From contig JAHBMJ010005741.1 in assembly GCA_018398765.1 (NCBI GenBank), positions 12,613-68,368 of the forward strand: a stretch of DNA of 55,756 nt. The letters are read 5' to 3'. Source of the stretch: Chromera velia (lineage: Eukaryota > Sar > Chromeraceae). A program made the translations under genes and the position numbers. Below, piece by piece: positions 22,730 through 34,941 of the stretch; within the stretch, counting starts at the first letter, position 1; the number at the start of each line of letters is the position of its first letter. The notes beneath the pieces are model-generated. The model was not told where the DNA came from and made no database searches. It saw only the letters and a list, made by a program, of their open reading frames with translations.

Positions 22730-23135
22730 TGACGAAGTACGAGATTTAGCTATATGCAGCGTTAGGTGATGAGAGTTCTCAAATCAGCTCCTGCTGTCGG
22801 TTTGTTCTACTTCTTGTACATCGCCTCCTTTCCTACTAGTCAGATCGAAGGAGTGCCAAACGACGGTCTGTCCACTTTCTGCTCCATCTACTCCAGAAAA
22901 GACATCTGCCGGTCGATCGATCTGTACCGTCAAACGATACATGCATGCCAATGATGCAACTGATTCTCTCTATCGGTGAAATAGAACAATTAACTCAGCC
23001 ATATCGATAAATCGATGCGTGTGCTCACACTTGCGCACGCTGCCTTTGTGAGCCACCCCAGTTTCTCCAACTTTTTGCGCTCCGGCCAAGCTGTCTCTTC
23101 GGCAGTCTCACAGACAAACCCTTAGAACTTCATCA
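22730..23135. repeat. Right LTR, 406 bp
   Basis: Starts TGACGAAGTACGAG, ends AGAACTTCATCA and is followed by the GACCT duplication. It differs from the left LTR at 19 positions, all transitions. Confidence 0.85.
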
Positions 23136-23140
23136 GACCT

Positions 23141-24024
23141 CAACCACCTATGAGCTCTCCATATTGCGCTGCCTACATTCTTGTCCTCATGTATGTGCAC
23201 ACCTGCCCATAGTATGTCCTATCCCATATAATAAAAAAATGATGTTTATAAAGCGAGTTAGAAAAAAACTTATGAAAAAAATTTTTAAAAGTGTATAAAA
23301 ATGTTTAATCGGCTCCACTCTAGCAAAACCAACTTCATTCATTCATTCATTCATTCATTAAGTTAAACCTAACGTTGATTATTAAACTCAACATTATAAG
23401 TTTTGATTTCTAAATAAATTTAAAAAAAAAAAAGTTCAGCATACAGGTCTTATTTCAAATCATCGCTATTAGGTGAAGTAGGTTGGATGGAAGACCTTCA
23501 CCTGGGAGCTAGTAGCTTTGATGAAGAAGCATGCCTCTTGAGAGATTGAAGCTTTTGATTTGAAGTGTTGATTAAAACAATGTAGCGTGACGTCCTAGAA
23601 AATAATAATTTTTCCTTGCCTAACGTTAAAAGTATCCAGCTAGCTCTGGATATGGATAACGACGGCACATCATAGTCATAGTCATAAAAATCTAAAAGCT
23701 ACAAACCTTATAGTCAAATAACAAGTGCTACTCAGGCTAGCTAACTAGCTAGCTAATTTAATTAAACATTATTGCCAACTTTTGAAGTTAAACTCAGATA
23801 TACCATGTATCATATACGTTCTATACTTGATTTTAGACTTGATTATTCAAATGTTAGTAGTACTGTAGCATGGAAAGCGACATTTGATTCCTCTTTCAGA
23901 GAAAAACATTCAAATTTTTCATCCAATGCAATCAAAAAGACTGGGTCTGACTACATTTGTAGCATCTGCAGTCGCAAACTTGCGGTAGCTTCCTCCTTAC
24001 AAGTACTACATGGATTTGGAGCAA
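23141..24024. other. AT-rich spacer
   Basis: Runs of A and T, a (CATT)6 repeat at 23336-23360 and CTAG-rich DNA near 23735-23755. No reading frame with splice support. It separates the LTR element from the 3' end of the minus-strand gene ending at 24025. Confidence 0.5.
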
Positions 24025-25382
24025 TCATAAAGTGTGGAAGATGCTCATTCTACCTCGCGGGCGCACCTGCTTGGGCCTTTCCACCCCGATCTCTTCACCA
24101 ATACGGCGCCTGAAGCTATCATCGTCCATGCTCTGTATCCGTTTGAGCATCTCCTCCCGCTCCAACGCTGCCTGGGCCGCTTTCTCTCTGGCAAGAGAAC
24201 CCCGAGAGAGAAGCTCGCTACCTGGGTGACTCTGCGCAAGCAAATTGTCAGTCACAAACCGTCGGCGGAAATAAGCTTCCGAGGCACGTCTGTCCAGTCT
24301 TCCTGGATTGCTGCCGTCTCCCCCCGACGCACGCTCTTCATAAGCTGCAGAAAAGTGCGCCATCACAGCTCGTGTGGCGTCGCCTGTGATTGCAGCTGCC
24401 GAGGTCCGGGGTCGCGTCTGCGACGCCGCCAGAGCTGCAATGGGCGACGCCGCACCCACATTGAACATTCCACTCCGAACGCTCATCCCCCCCCTGCTTC
24501 CCTGCAGTGTGGGGGAGGCCCCCGACCTCGCACTCCGACTGCCTGCAGGCGTGTGCCCTCCCCTCTCTGACTTGGAAGGAGACTGCTCCATGTCCTCTGC
24601 AGCCAGAGGGGTAACGACAGACGTTGCAGGTGCGACGTCGTGGAAGATGTTCTTGGACCCCCCGATTTTATTCAGAGCCTCCTGCCGTCTCCTCTCCCTG
24701 CCCTCACACTGCGACCCAAAAACCAAAGCCTGCCATGCAGACACCCCCACAGCCAGCAACGCCATTCCCTCCTCGATTGGCACGGGATCCCTCTTGATCT
24801 CTCTCAGACTGTCCGTCATCGCCCACAGCACGTCGTGAGGGATGCCTGCCTCCTGCACCGAAGCATGAAGAAGTGTCAGACCAAAAAAGCGAGCGTTCGC
24901 TAGACGAGGAGGCCTAAACTTTCCATCAAGGATATCTTGCAGGAGCTGCAACCTCTGGAGGTCCTGTGTGACTTGACTGAAAGGTTCATTCCCATCAGAG
25001 GTCCCCCTCTCATGAAAGCATAACAATATCAATGCAGAAGCAGAAGAGAAAGCGAAGGAGGAAAATGCATCTAAGCTTTCCTGATTTTGCATTGTAAATT
25101 TCACATCACGGGCTTTCTTGAGATCAGACCAATAAACCGGCAGACCACACAAACGTACCTCAAGAATGTTCTCAATGGCGTCTTTGTAGATCCCTCCGTC
25201 GTGTACCAGCTCCGCAGTCTCGAAGGACTTCTTCACCTTCCGCATCACATTGGCGATCTGCAATGAATTTCATGCGAAGTGTTTTCTCTCGATCATAAGG
25301 CTTCCTTCTCATCTCAACACAATCATAAGGCAGACAATGAAAGAGAAAGAGAAAGAGGGAGGCGGAGATTGAGAGGGACAGA

Positions 25383-25426
<44 letters not shown>

Positions 25427-28400
25427 AAGAGAGAGAATGAACACATGTTCACACGCACACACCCCGAAACACCAACGCACCATGTCTCTCTCGTTCTCCT
25501 TTTCCCGCGTCCTTCTCTCCCCGTCAGCCAGCCGGCTCAACTTCACTCGTTTCTTCCACAGCACGGCCACCCTGTCCGCCTCTGCTGCCGACATTGCAAA
25601 GGAGGATCTGAACTGTGGAGTGCCCATGGTGTCTAAAGGAACCGAATCGTCGGGGAAGAGCGCGGGCTGAAGGCTTCGCGTGATCTTGTCTACCCGTTGT
25701 CTCACCACCCTCCAGCGATCTTTCAGGTTGTCAGCAGTGAACGGTCTCAGATAGTCAAGAGGATTACCTGCAAGAGGGGCATCCTCCCCCCCCCTCTCCC
25801 ACCAGAATGTGTGGACCTGGGAATCTAGACTCTTCCCACTCCCCCCCGAGCTTGTGTTCACGGGGTGGCCTCCAAGGGGGGCTTCGTCCTCTTGCACTGC
25901 GATTTCGGTGAGGCCCGAGGGGAATGCTATGACCGTCTGGTTCCCCTGGGAGGAGCTGTTGACGGGGTTGATCTTGGGCTTCCGAAGGGAGGGCGACTCT
26001 TTGCCTGGCAGGGCGGGCTCAAAGGAGGCGGCTCCCGCTCGTGCGGGCGCGTGGAGGTCCAAAAGTCTGATCGCATCTCTGCAAAACAACAAACATACGC
26101 ACACTATTCACAAATCTATACGATTCTCTTTTTTCGTTTTTCGAGACAGATAGCACAAAATCAGATAAAGATTGAAGCACAAAAGGAACAAAAGACAGGC
26201 AAGCCGTCGAGTGAGTGCATGAACAAAAGCCGAGAGACAGGGAAAGCAAGGGACCACAAAGGGGAGGGACGACTGCATGATGCGGTAAGTCATTCATTCA
26301 GTCATTCATTCTTTCTTTCTTTCCTTCCTTCCTTCCTTCCTTCCTTCCAACCTTCCTTCCTTCCAACCTTCCTTCCTTCCTTCCTTCCTTCCTTCGTTCC
26401 TTCCTTCCCTGATTAATTGTTTGGCATCGGGTCTGCGGGAAAGAAGCAGAACCAAATGACCTATTAGACAAGAACACAGTCGGAAAACAAGAAGACAAGT
26501 CCAAAAGTCTGATCGCATCTCTGCAAAACAGAATTCACACCATTGATAAATGCTGCCCCCTTTGATAAATGCTGCCCCCTTTCAAGAAAGAAGGGGAGAC
26601 AGATCCGCGGAAGCATAGAAGAACACGCAGGGAGGCCGAAGAGTGCATGAACAAAATGCGAGACAGGGAAAGAAGATCAAGGGGCGTCATTCTTTCGATC
26701 TTTCCCTGATTGTTTCGCATGGGGTCTGCAAGAAAGAATCAGCTGGGGCAAGATGATTAGATTAATTGAACAAGAAGGCATGCAGTCAGGATAACAAAAT
26801 TACCTTTTCATCTTTGATGCTTTATTTGCTCTCCCCATGACTCTGCAATTTGTGGGTGCGGCGAGTTCTTTCAGTCTTTCCGGGAGGACCACAGCAGGGG
26901 CCTTTTTCTTCTTCTCCTCTGCTTTGTTGTCTTCTGCATCTAGAGCGAGACGCACGGGGTTTCGGGTGCTTGTGGAAGCAAGTTTGATCTCAGGTAGAGC
27001 GCTCAGCTTCCAGCACGACGTGTCCGGTCTGACATTCTGCTCGTCAAATGTTCTCTCCCTCTCCACATCCCTTTTTGTCTTGTGGGACATGCCGGAGACC
27101 CGCCATCGTCGGATGAGCGTCTGAAGCTTCAACAGACGCCGTCGGATGCGCTTCCATTTCAATAACACGGGAGAGGTTTGGTGATCATTCTGGGTGGCTG
27201 TGCACACTTTGAGAATGAGAGTTTCTCGGCGCTTTCTCTGTTGCATTTTCTCTTCTTCTTCAGTCAAATTGCCCCGCAGGAGCTCCGACGGAATTTTGCA
27301 CGAGTCATGAACCCTCGAGTACCGGAGGAATCCTTCGTCCTTTTTTGATTTGACATTCATGGGGAGGACTGTGGGCTCCTCATCAACAGAACAAATGTCG
27401 CTCTCCCGTCTCCCCCACTTGACTCCCTTTATTTCTTCGTCAGTGGTCTGATTGGGGGGATCTCTCCTGAATTCTTCTGAGATCACAGGATACTGCATCA
27501 GTTCTGCCTCCTCTCTGAGACGCTTCACCTGGTGGGCTTCTGCAAGCAGGTTCTCCAGATCAAAATTGGCTTTGTCAATCACCCGGCCGCTTTTTTGGAT
27601 CGGAATGCCGTCTCTGATGGCGGTGGCCACGTCCACCGTCTTCGTTGGCTGAGGCGCTAGATTGGTCTGCTGGGTTGCAATGAGACTCTCGCGCCTTTTT
27701 GTGACATCCGCTGCACTCCAATCACTCTCACTGATCATCAATAGACCATTGTCATCTCTCATGCCGAGCTTGGCCCTCAGAATTGCTCCCGTTAACCCCC
27801 CTGCAGTTGTTGCATCCAGACCAAACACAGGTCGATTTGCAGGGGTGTACCCCTCGGGGGGTGGTTGGAGCTTGGTTGAGGAGGCCGCAAGGCAGGTGGC
27901 TGTTGCCTTGTTGATGTCAATCCCCTCTCTGTACAGCTGTAACTCCAAAACCTTTGCTCGTGCGAGACGGACGCGTTCAACCAGGGCCCAACAACGAGCG
28001 CACAACTGCACGAACAAAAACGGACGTGGGAATACGAAAAAAGGATCCAACGCAAGCCGCATAATCGGCTTACACGCAATCGAAGGTAGATACGAAAGCA
28101 CTCCTCTGAAAGGGCTTTCTCGGAACTTGACCTTGCGCTCTTTTTTGCTCCTTCCGTTGTCTTCCGCAAATAGACAAAGCACGCGTTGAGAATCGTGGAT
28201 GAAGATTGTGACAGAGATGCATCTGCAGACTGACCCGCACGCGTCTAAGAAGAGGTTCGATCGCATTGGTTCTCGAGATACCCTTGTCCCCCCTCCGTTT
28301 GCAGTCGAACAGGGCGTCGTACAGACCCTTCACCTCCACAACCCCCACACGGGATGAGAGGTCTACTTGGGTTTTCTTCTTCTTTCTCTTGTCACCCCCC

Positions 28401-28711
28401 TCGCCTTCTGACTCACTCTCCGCCCCTCCCTTGTCACCTCCACCATCCGTCTGCTGCTTCTGTTGGTCCGCTGTCTGCTGTGCCAGACGCCCCATTGCGT
28501 CCTTGTGATGTGCGCACTCCAAGCAGAACCTTGCTGGAAGTCCCACGAGACGGCCAGTGCGTACTGCAATGAAGGGCTTGTGATGGAACCCCCGGCACTT
28601 GGTGGCCTCCTTGTTCCTGTCCCACCGCACCTTGATCTTCCTTTTCGGGGGCCGGCCGTCACTCGTAGCGTTTTGGCAGGAAGCGAAGTTGCCGGGAGAG
28701 CTATGGAGCAT
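24025..28711 (-). CDS. Large protein of unknown function with N-terminal Cys/His motif, five exons
   Basis: Exons 5' to 3' are 28711-28235, 28005-26804, 26078-25481, 25257-25159 and 24954-24025. All junction phases agree (0, 2, 0, 0), giving 1101 residues. Donors are GTCAGT, GTAATT, GTGCGT and GTACGT. The ATG at 28711 is a plausible start, but an acceptor (CCCGCAG) at 28726 allows it to be an internal exon of the gene upstream. Near the N-terminus CRGFHHKPF, CLECAHHKDAM and, across the first junction, LCARCWALVERVRL supply Cys/His pairs for a possible zinc site. Then come a Lys-rich patch, a Lys/Arg coiled-coil-like region (KWKRIRRRLLKLQTLIRRWR) and a helical C-terminal part (RLQLLQDILDGKF, LAREKAAQAALEREEMLKRI). 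It ends MSIFHTL-TGA. I recognise no family. Confidence 0.65.
26042..26793 (-). repeat. Diverged intronic tandem duplication with a second acceptor copy
   Basis: The segment around the acceptor of the 26078 exon is duplicated within the intron. AGTCTGATCGCATCTCTGCA occurs at about 26064-26083 and again at about 26507-26526. AGTGCATGAACAAAA(G/T)GC.GAGA occurs near 26214 and near 26640, and GT(T/C)TG(G/C)GGCAT-like text near 26420 and 26712. TTCC/TTCA runs (26290-26410) lie between. The upstream copy keeps the AG acceptor and the first exon codons. Confidence 0.6.
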
Positions 28712-28739
28712 ATCTCTCTCCGACTCTGCGGGAAGGGAG

Positions 28740-29330
28740 GGAGGGAGGGAACAGGCATTCGTTCAAGACGCCAGGTTGAATGGGAAAGGAAGCCAAAAAC
28801 ATGGAAAGGAAGGGAACAACAGAGCTGGAGAATCTTCAAAGAAAACTCAGGACGAGCGACGAATCAAATTGAGAAGTGGATTTCAGGGTTATTTCAACTG
28901 GGTGTGCGTGATTATAAAACTCACACAAATCGAAGGTCTCACTCGGAAAGCCATAAATAAAAAAAGAATCCAAGGCATGCACGCAGAAGAAGAGAAGAGA
29001 CAGACAGACAGACAGACCGAAGTGAATGAGGTCCTTGAGGCACACGTGCGGTTGTTTTGTTTGGAAGGGCTCCGATAGAACACGGTGTCTGCATGCATCA
29101 ATATAGAAGTCATGAAGAGAAAGGACAAAAGATGCTTCTTGGAGGCTAAGGGAAATAATCAACATGACACAAAAAGACCTGCGAAAGACTTCTTCTCGGT
29201 GCATGAGTGCTGTAGTCGCTCAAAAAAGGGACGAAGGCATTTGTGGACATTCCACCCGTCTCAGCTGGACCATTTTCTGTCTGTCAGGCGTGAGGTCTGT
29301 ATGCCAGTGCCGTACGCCTGTCAAGCCTAC
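28740..29330. other. Spacer or intron
   Basis: Contains a GGGA run at 28733-28750, (CAGA)4 at 29000-29020 and TGCATGCA at 29090. If the two minus-strand models are one gene, this is an intron that probably also hides a small exon, because the flanking phases do not match (2 against 1). Confidence 0.3.
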
Positions 29331-32300
29331 CGTGTACTTCTGTTCTGTACAGCTGATAGCGTCCCCAAGCATATCCAAAAAAATCTTCCATTCATGGGGT
29401 GGGTAGTAAAAGCTGTCTGCAGAACCCACTTGCCAGCTCTGAGCATCTTCCACACATTCTTTTGCACAAGGGTCCAGTGCTCAACTCCCTCTGCCTTCAT
29501 CTGCACGCACCAAGGGAGGCACTACTGTCATAAATAAAAATGATGTTGTCCGTCAGATTTCATCTTGCAGCTTGAGGAGAAAGTCGAAACAAAAAAAATC
29601 ATTCGAGCGAATCTGCGAAGCTGTCAGCCCCATGAATCCAGCCAGCCGAGGCACTGATTGAATATTTGAAGCGGACAAAAAAACCGTTTGAAGGTCCCTG
29701 TAGGAAGGGGAGTCTCATGCACACACACTCGATTCACATGCACACAGATAGACTGACGGACGGACTAGAGTTTCGACTTCAGCCTTCACGCCGCAATACT
29801 TCCCCACACACAAGGGCTCCTTCTCGCCTCCCTGCAGTTCCAGGTCCCCCGCTGTGGTTGGTGCCGGAGCGTCTCTGTGTCTCTCCATTGGGTCTGCCCT
29901 CTTGGACCTCCAGAGGAACCAGTTACTCGGCTGGAAGATCCTTTTGTTCTTCTCGGGTCTCATGGCTTCCCTCAGGTCGGGGTGCGGGCAGGCGGACAGA
30001 GACTCCTTCACATATGGGGAGGTCACCTGCAGAGGGAACAGAGTAAAGTGACGGTTTGCGGGATGCGCACGTGTGTGTATGGAAAAGGGTCGCTCCGGAG
30101 TGATGGAAAAGTACGCTTGGAGAACGAAGGAAAACCGTGACGGGGTTCCTCAGTCTTTCTTGCAGGAAATCCAGGGGACCCGAAAGACTGAGGAGTCACT
30201 TGCACCCAAGAATCAGCCAACGTGCTCACACCCGTCTTTGAGATCCCCTCCACCCATGCATGTTTCTCTGTGTCTGCGGCTTCTTGAAGCTGGCACCGCG
30301 CTGTCTTGACCAGTAAGCAGAGCCAGAAACTGAATGTCATTTTTCAATGATATTATTGATGCTATGCTGAACTACTTCCTACCAGCCGGTTCCTACCTGC
30401 GTGCGGCCTCTGGGAGCTGGCAGTTTACTCAGTTCGCAGAGATGGCAGAAGGAGAGTTTCATGGACCCGTCTGCAGCCAGTAAGACCTCCAGGTGGAGTC
30501 TCTGCACTGCCGTGTGGGTTCTCATTTGGACGAAGTTCGCCACCTTCACAGCCAGATCGTGGAATCGCCTCTGGAGTTCGGGGGATCTGATCAAAAACAG
30601 ACGCTGCAGGCGGGTGGAAGAATGGATGTCGTCTGTAGTGGGACGAAACTTGAGGAAAAAGGAGTAGCTGAAAGAGGAGATAAATGTGCAACCGAGAAAA
30701 AAAAAAACAGCAAGAGGGGTTGAAGGTATGTTCGAAAAAAAGGGGCTGGAGACGGAACCAAAGAAAAGACAGAAAATCTGTCAATACAAGATGCTTCACA
30801 GTAAGTCAGATCAGAAAGCGAGCCAATGTACAAGTACACAGAGTCGTTTTCTTTTCTCGCATTGGTCCTTTGCCGCGATGGAAAGTGCTTTCCCACAACA
30901 CACCTGTTGCTCCTTCGCGTCCTTCTTGAGAGTCAAAAATTTGTACTTCTCGTTCAGCGCCTCTGCCTCCGCCTTCCTTTGCGCCTCTGCGTCCAGTGCG
31001 GAGGCGAAGGGATTCTTTGAGGCTTGTGCTGCGAGTGTCGTCGCCCTCATTTGTTTCTTGTGGTCTCTGACAGTAGACTTGAATTTCTGTGAGGCAGACC
31101 ACCCCTTCGTGACTGCATACCGGGTGTCAACGAATCGCCATCGATCCGTGATGGGCACACAGGAAATAGAAAGGGGGGGCTCGAAGCCTTCTGGGAGGAA
31201 TGCCCTGAAGACCTTGCAGATACACGCAGCGTCGTCGAGGCTTCGGGGCTCATAGGAGGAGGGGAAACGTTGAGGGGTAAGGCGAGGGTCTGCAGGTGCA
31301 CTGTCATCGTCTGTCGTGTTGAGTCCGTTGGGGGCCTTTGTAGGGCTTCTGTGGAGCTGCACGTTAAACAGAGCTCCGCCCTTCTGCAAGATTGACAGGA
31401 AGACGAGAAGAGAAGAGACCTCTACATGAATCAAAGATATTGAGACAGGGAGGGAGACGGAGCAAACAAAAGGTTTGATGCACGCATGGCTTGTTTGTAA
31501 CGGTTGATGAAAGGGTGATAGGCAAGAGGAAATTCTGTTTTCAGCACAAGGACTCATTTGCACCTCGATACGCAACAAACGAGAAATGATGCACTACACC
31601 AAACGAAGTACAGCCCCCCGGCTGACCCCCAGGTCCATGAGAGGGTGGAGACATGAGACCTTGTCGAATTTTCGGCTTTCCACAGAGAGGTCCACGTCTC
31701 TCTTGGACAGAATTTGGAATTCCGTCTCGCATCCTTCATCGGGAAGGTCTGCAGACAAGCAGGCAGGCATGTGTTTGGATGGGGGCAGAAGATAAAAAGG
31801 GGAAAGAGAGAAAGAAGGGAATCGGCTGAAAAAGGACACAGACATAGAGACAGAAGTCCGAGAGGCGGAGAGACAGACAGAAGATCAAATACACAAACAA
31901 GGAAACAGGCAGACACAGGGGGACAGGCACAAAGGCAGAGAAAGAGACAGGCAGACAGGTGTACATACAAACGGGCAGGCAGACGGACCCTTCACGAGTC
32001 TCCCTAGCACGAACGGTTCTTCCGCCTCCGCTCCTCCCTCTGGAACGTCCACTTGCTGCGAGTACCAAGAGTCGAACAAAGCTGCCAGGGCTGACCTGCA
32101 GACATATCCAGATAGAAAAAGGGACCGCCAGAAAGTCAGACAGACAAGCAAACAATCAGACAGACAGACAGACAGACAAACGGATTGCAGGCGGATGAGC
32201 AGGCAGACTGAGCCGAAGACTCTGCGGAAGACTGTCTCATCCCACAAAGCTTTTGGGTGGTTCATGTATGTGTTTTGCAACCAAGGTGCCTTACACCAAG

Positions 32301-32671
32301 GTTTTTTCGCTGTCCGGTGGGGAACTAGGTACTTTTGGGAAAGGTATCGCCAGTGAAGGAGTGCAACGCTCTTCGCAAGGCCGCGGCACTCACCCTCAGT
32401 TGCCAGGGGCGTACAAACAGACTCGAACCGATCAAACTCCAAGCACAAGACCTTGGGTCTCTTCCAAATGACCAGACAGGGCAGATGGGTGAACGGACCA
32501 GTTTTGGAGTTCGTCATTCTGGCACTGAGGTTTCTCATTGGCGATTGAGCGATTCTTGGAGAAGATGAATCCGTAGAGAGGCCCTCCTGCCGGATTGAGG
32601 AGGATGACGTCGTGTCCGTAGAGACTTGTCTTTCGGTTCTCGTTCCCTCGCAATTCTCCAGTGTAGTCGTG
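29331..32671 (-). CDS. Multi-exon minus-strand gene of unknown function, ends not resolved
   Basis: Phase-consistent exons 5' to 3': 32671-32499 (NENRKTSLYGHDVILLNPAG; donor GTCCGT), 32095-31989 (SALAALFDSWYSQQ; donor GTCCGT), 31748-31600 (LPDEGCETEFQILSKRDVDL), 31383 to 30902/30904 (ALFNVQLHRSPTKAPNG, DRWRFVDTRYAVTKGW, Ala/Glu-rich helix to KDAKEQQ), 30667 or 30603 to 30397 (RSPELQRRFHDLAVKVANFV to CHLCELSKLPAPRGRTQ), 30026 to about 29812 (VTSPYVKESLSACPHPDLRE) and 29500-29331 (EGVEHWTLVQKNVWKM, ending at GTAGGC). The first junctions leave W, D and a clean codon, which is strong support. The HLCELSK and ACPHPD segments hint at a Cys/His site. It may be the 5' part of the gene at 24025-28711. 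No family recognised. Confidence 0.5.
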
Positions 32672-32696
32672 CTGCATTCGTGCAAATCAATATGTA

Positions 32697-33212
32697 TATA
32701 TGTATATGCACAGCAGGAAGGTCAGTCATTCTTCTTCTTTACAGCTGAATAGCGCATTCTCGACATGAAGATCGGCAGAAAAGCAGCGTCTGACCCTCGA
32801 AAAGAGAGTGCAGAGGAAGTTCCATGGTGCACTGCTTGCGAGGTGAAGGAGCTCTGCGGTCATTCTGTACAATTAAGATGGAAGAAACGTTAGGGGGTAA
32901 AAGGCGTTCATCTCTGCGTGTGGAAGGGATTGGAACGGCAGAAAAAGTTCCAAGTGCGTATATGGGCGATCTGAAAGTGAATTGGGGAGCGGTAGCACTG
33001 ATGCGAGAGATACTTAGTTGTCCCGTACAAGGAAAGCCTCAGGATTCATTGACGTTGGGGATTCAAAGGGCAATTGACAGGGTGTTTTCTCTTCCCGAGG
33101 CGACTTTTTTATGCCTGCAGTGCATGCATGTATCGCTGTGCAAAAAGAGGCCGCCCCCCATCCGCACGCATGGGCATGCATGCGCAGTCACAGTTAGAAT
33201 GGCGCGGCCTCG
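32697..33212. other. Spacer upstream of the minus-strand gene
   Basis: A plus-strand frame at 32824-33255 stays open but runs into the antisense of a tRNA gene and has no splice or family support, so I do not call it. The stretch may hold the promoter or first exon of the minus-strand gene. Confidence 0.3.
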
Positions 33213-33217
33213 AAAAA
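33213..33217 (-). terminator. Pol III T-run terminator
   Basis: On the minus strand TTTTT follows directly after the discriminator base of the tRNA gene, the usual Pol III stop signal. Confidence 0.8.
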
Positions 33218-33290
33218 TTCCGCTGCCGGGACTTGAACCCGGGTCGCTCGGGTGAGAGCCGAGTATCCTAACCAGCTAGACTACAGCGGA
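33218..33290 (-). tRNA. tRNA-Glu (anticodon CTC)
   Basis: 73 bases including the discriminator A, no intron, no encoded CCA. Acceptor arms TCCGCTG and CAGCGGA pair fully. The D arm reads GTCTAGCTGGTTAGGAT (A box). The anticodon stem CTCGG/CCGAG closes the loop CTCTCAC with anticodon CTC. The T arm CCGGG-TTCAAGT-CCCGG contains the B box. The gene copy at 39534 on the other strand is identical in all 73 bases while the flanks are unrelated. Confidence 0.95.
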
Positions 33291-33299
33291 GTTGCACGT

Positions 33300-34870
33300 G
33301 CGAAAAAATGTCACCCCAAGACCCTGCTTCGGGTTTCGGCGGTGCTTCTACGACGCCCTCATATGCTGGAAGAGCCCCGGCATGACACGGCATGACTCGT
33401 CGGCCCATGCAGACCCCGGCAGTTTCTGCATAATTGCGGGCCTCGTATATATGGGCCACGTACTTTCGATCTCTTGGCACCTGCAATCCGTGGTGGTCCT
33501 TCAAATCCTTGTGATCGTTGGAGCCTTCATTGCACTGTTTGTCCCTGATTGATCGAGTGTCTTTGCTGATTCCCAGTCGAAGTTTCGGGAAAGACGTTCG
33601 AAGAATACACAGAAACTCTCTATATGCAGCTACCCGCATGCAACACTGCAACGGGATGCGTTGTTTGGCCTAGTGGACACGACACTTTGGCTGCCTCAGC
33701 GGCACTTCCAACAGTGGCCGTGCGTCTTCATTCGACATCTCGGAGTCGAATGCATTGACTTCTACAGGGATTCTTCTGTGCCAGGGTGCCCGCAGGTGAG
33801 AGACCATTTCAGGCAAGAGCCGATACGATATACCGATATGGGTTCTTTGTGAAACGTCCGTGCACACATGGTTCTTGTAAGGCCAATCCCAGCTTTATTC
33901 TACTTGTTACCATATGACTTGTCTGTCTGGACTTCTCCTTTCCACTGTAATGGACACGAATCCTTCTTGGAAGCGTGTATATGAATGTCCTATGAGAACA
34001 CCTGGATTACTTCGCTGTTGCTCGAAGCAATTTGAATCAGCGCCAAGTTTTTCCTCTTGTTTTGGAGCTCCATGGGAAGAATCTCCAAGATCATGGACAC
34101 AAGCTTCACGAGAATGGGCTTTATGACCGGACATGCATGCGACTGCATGGGCCTCGCAGTTCTGCTACCCACCCATATATGTATACACGATGTGTATACA
34201 TGTGTCTAATCCCCCCCTTCCCATCCCCATTGCTCCAGGCTTCAACGCTTCCTTTCTCGGTCCGTTCACATTGATTTGTCTGCAGCTGGTGGTCTCTCTG
34301 GAACGAGCTGCTGAATGAATCTGCGGATTCTTTTGTGTGCATGCATGAGGGGACTGCACAGCCTGGAAGAGTGCATGAGTATCCGACGACGATCTGGGAG
34401 AGGGTGTGGAGACGAGAATGGATGCAGAGGGAAAGTGCTTGCATGCATGGAGGGTTTGGATCAGCCTGTGTTATCTGTCTGTCTGTCTGTCTTTCTTTCT
34501 CTAGATGGGCACTGTGCCAGGAGACGGGGCGATGAGAAATGCATCATTGTGCCTGGGCGAAGAGGGGCTGTGACTGGTCTTCTTGGGTGGAGGAGAGCAC
34601 TCATAATGTCTGTGCATACACACAGCGTCGATGGGGAGGCAGAAGTTGCAGGGGAAGGGACAAAGAGAGAGAGACTGTCCGGAGGGGGGGGATATGTAGA
34701 ATGACGCACACTGAGAGGAGCCTTTTTCAGGTTATTCTTGCTTTTGTATGTGAGTTCTCTCATCTGCCTTCATGTGTAACGTTCGGAGGTTTTGATGGCA
34801 GTACGCATGAGGCAGTACCATTTCGGTTTCCTTTTTGAGTCTTTCTCCATCTTTGCGCATGTGTGTATCT
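33300..34870. other. Intergenic region with many TGCATGCA octamers
   Basis: No splice-consistent exon was found on either strand. TGCATGCA or TGCATGC occurs near 33121, 33172, 34132, 34337 and 34442. Short CTGT and TCTC runs lie at 34470-34500. Confidence 0.4.
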
Positions 34871-34908
34871 AGGTGTGTGCACTAGTGTGTGCAATGCTAG
34901 GTGCAGCG

Positions 34909-34910
34909 TG

Positions 34911-34941
<31 letters not shown>

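Larger units (their letters stand above)
20854..23135. mobile_element. Non-autonomous LTR retrotransposon (TRIM/LARD-like)
   Basis: Two 406-bp direct repeats (20854-21259 and 22730-23135) begin TGACGAAG and end CTTCATCA, the canonical TG...CA with short inverted ends. A perfect 5-bp target duplication GACCT flanks the unit (20849-20853 and 23136-23140). The internal region is 1470 bp, of which 234 bp is a later transposon. No gag, protease, reverse transcriptase or integrase frame is present, so it must have been moved by enzymes from another element. I see no clear tRNA primer-binding site after 21259; a purine-rich stretch (GGAAGAAAGTTGTGGAAGCGAGGG split by T's) precedes the 3' LTR. Orientation is therefore undecided. 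The LTRs differ by 19 substitutions. Confidence 0.85.

Noticed and set aside
32824-33255. Plus-strand frame of 143 codons ending in the tRNA
   Set aside because: It reads antisense through a clear tRNA gene and has no recognisable domain or splice context.
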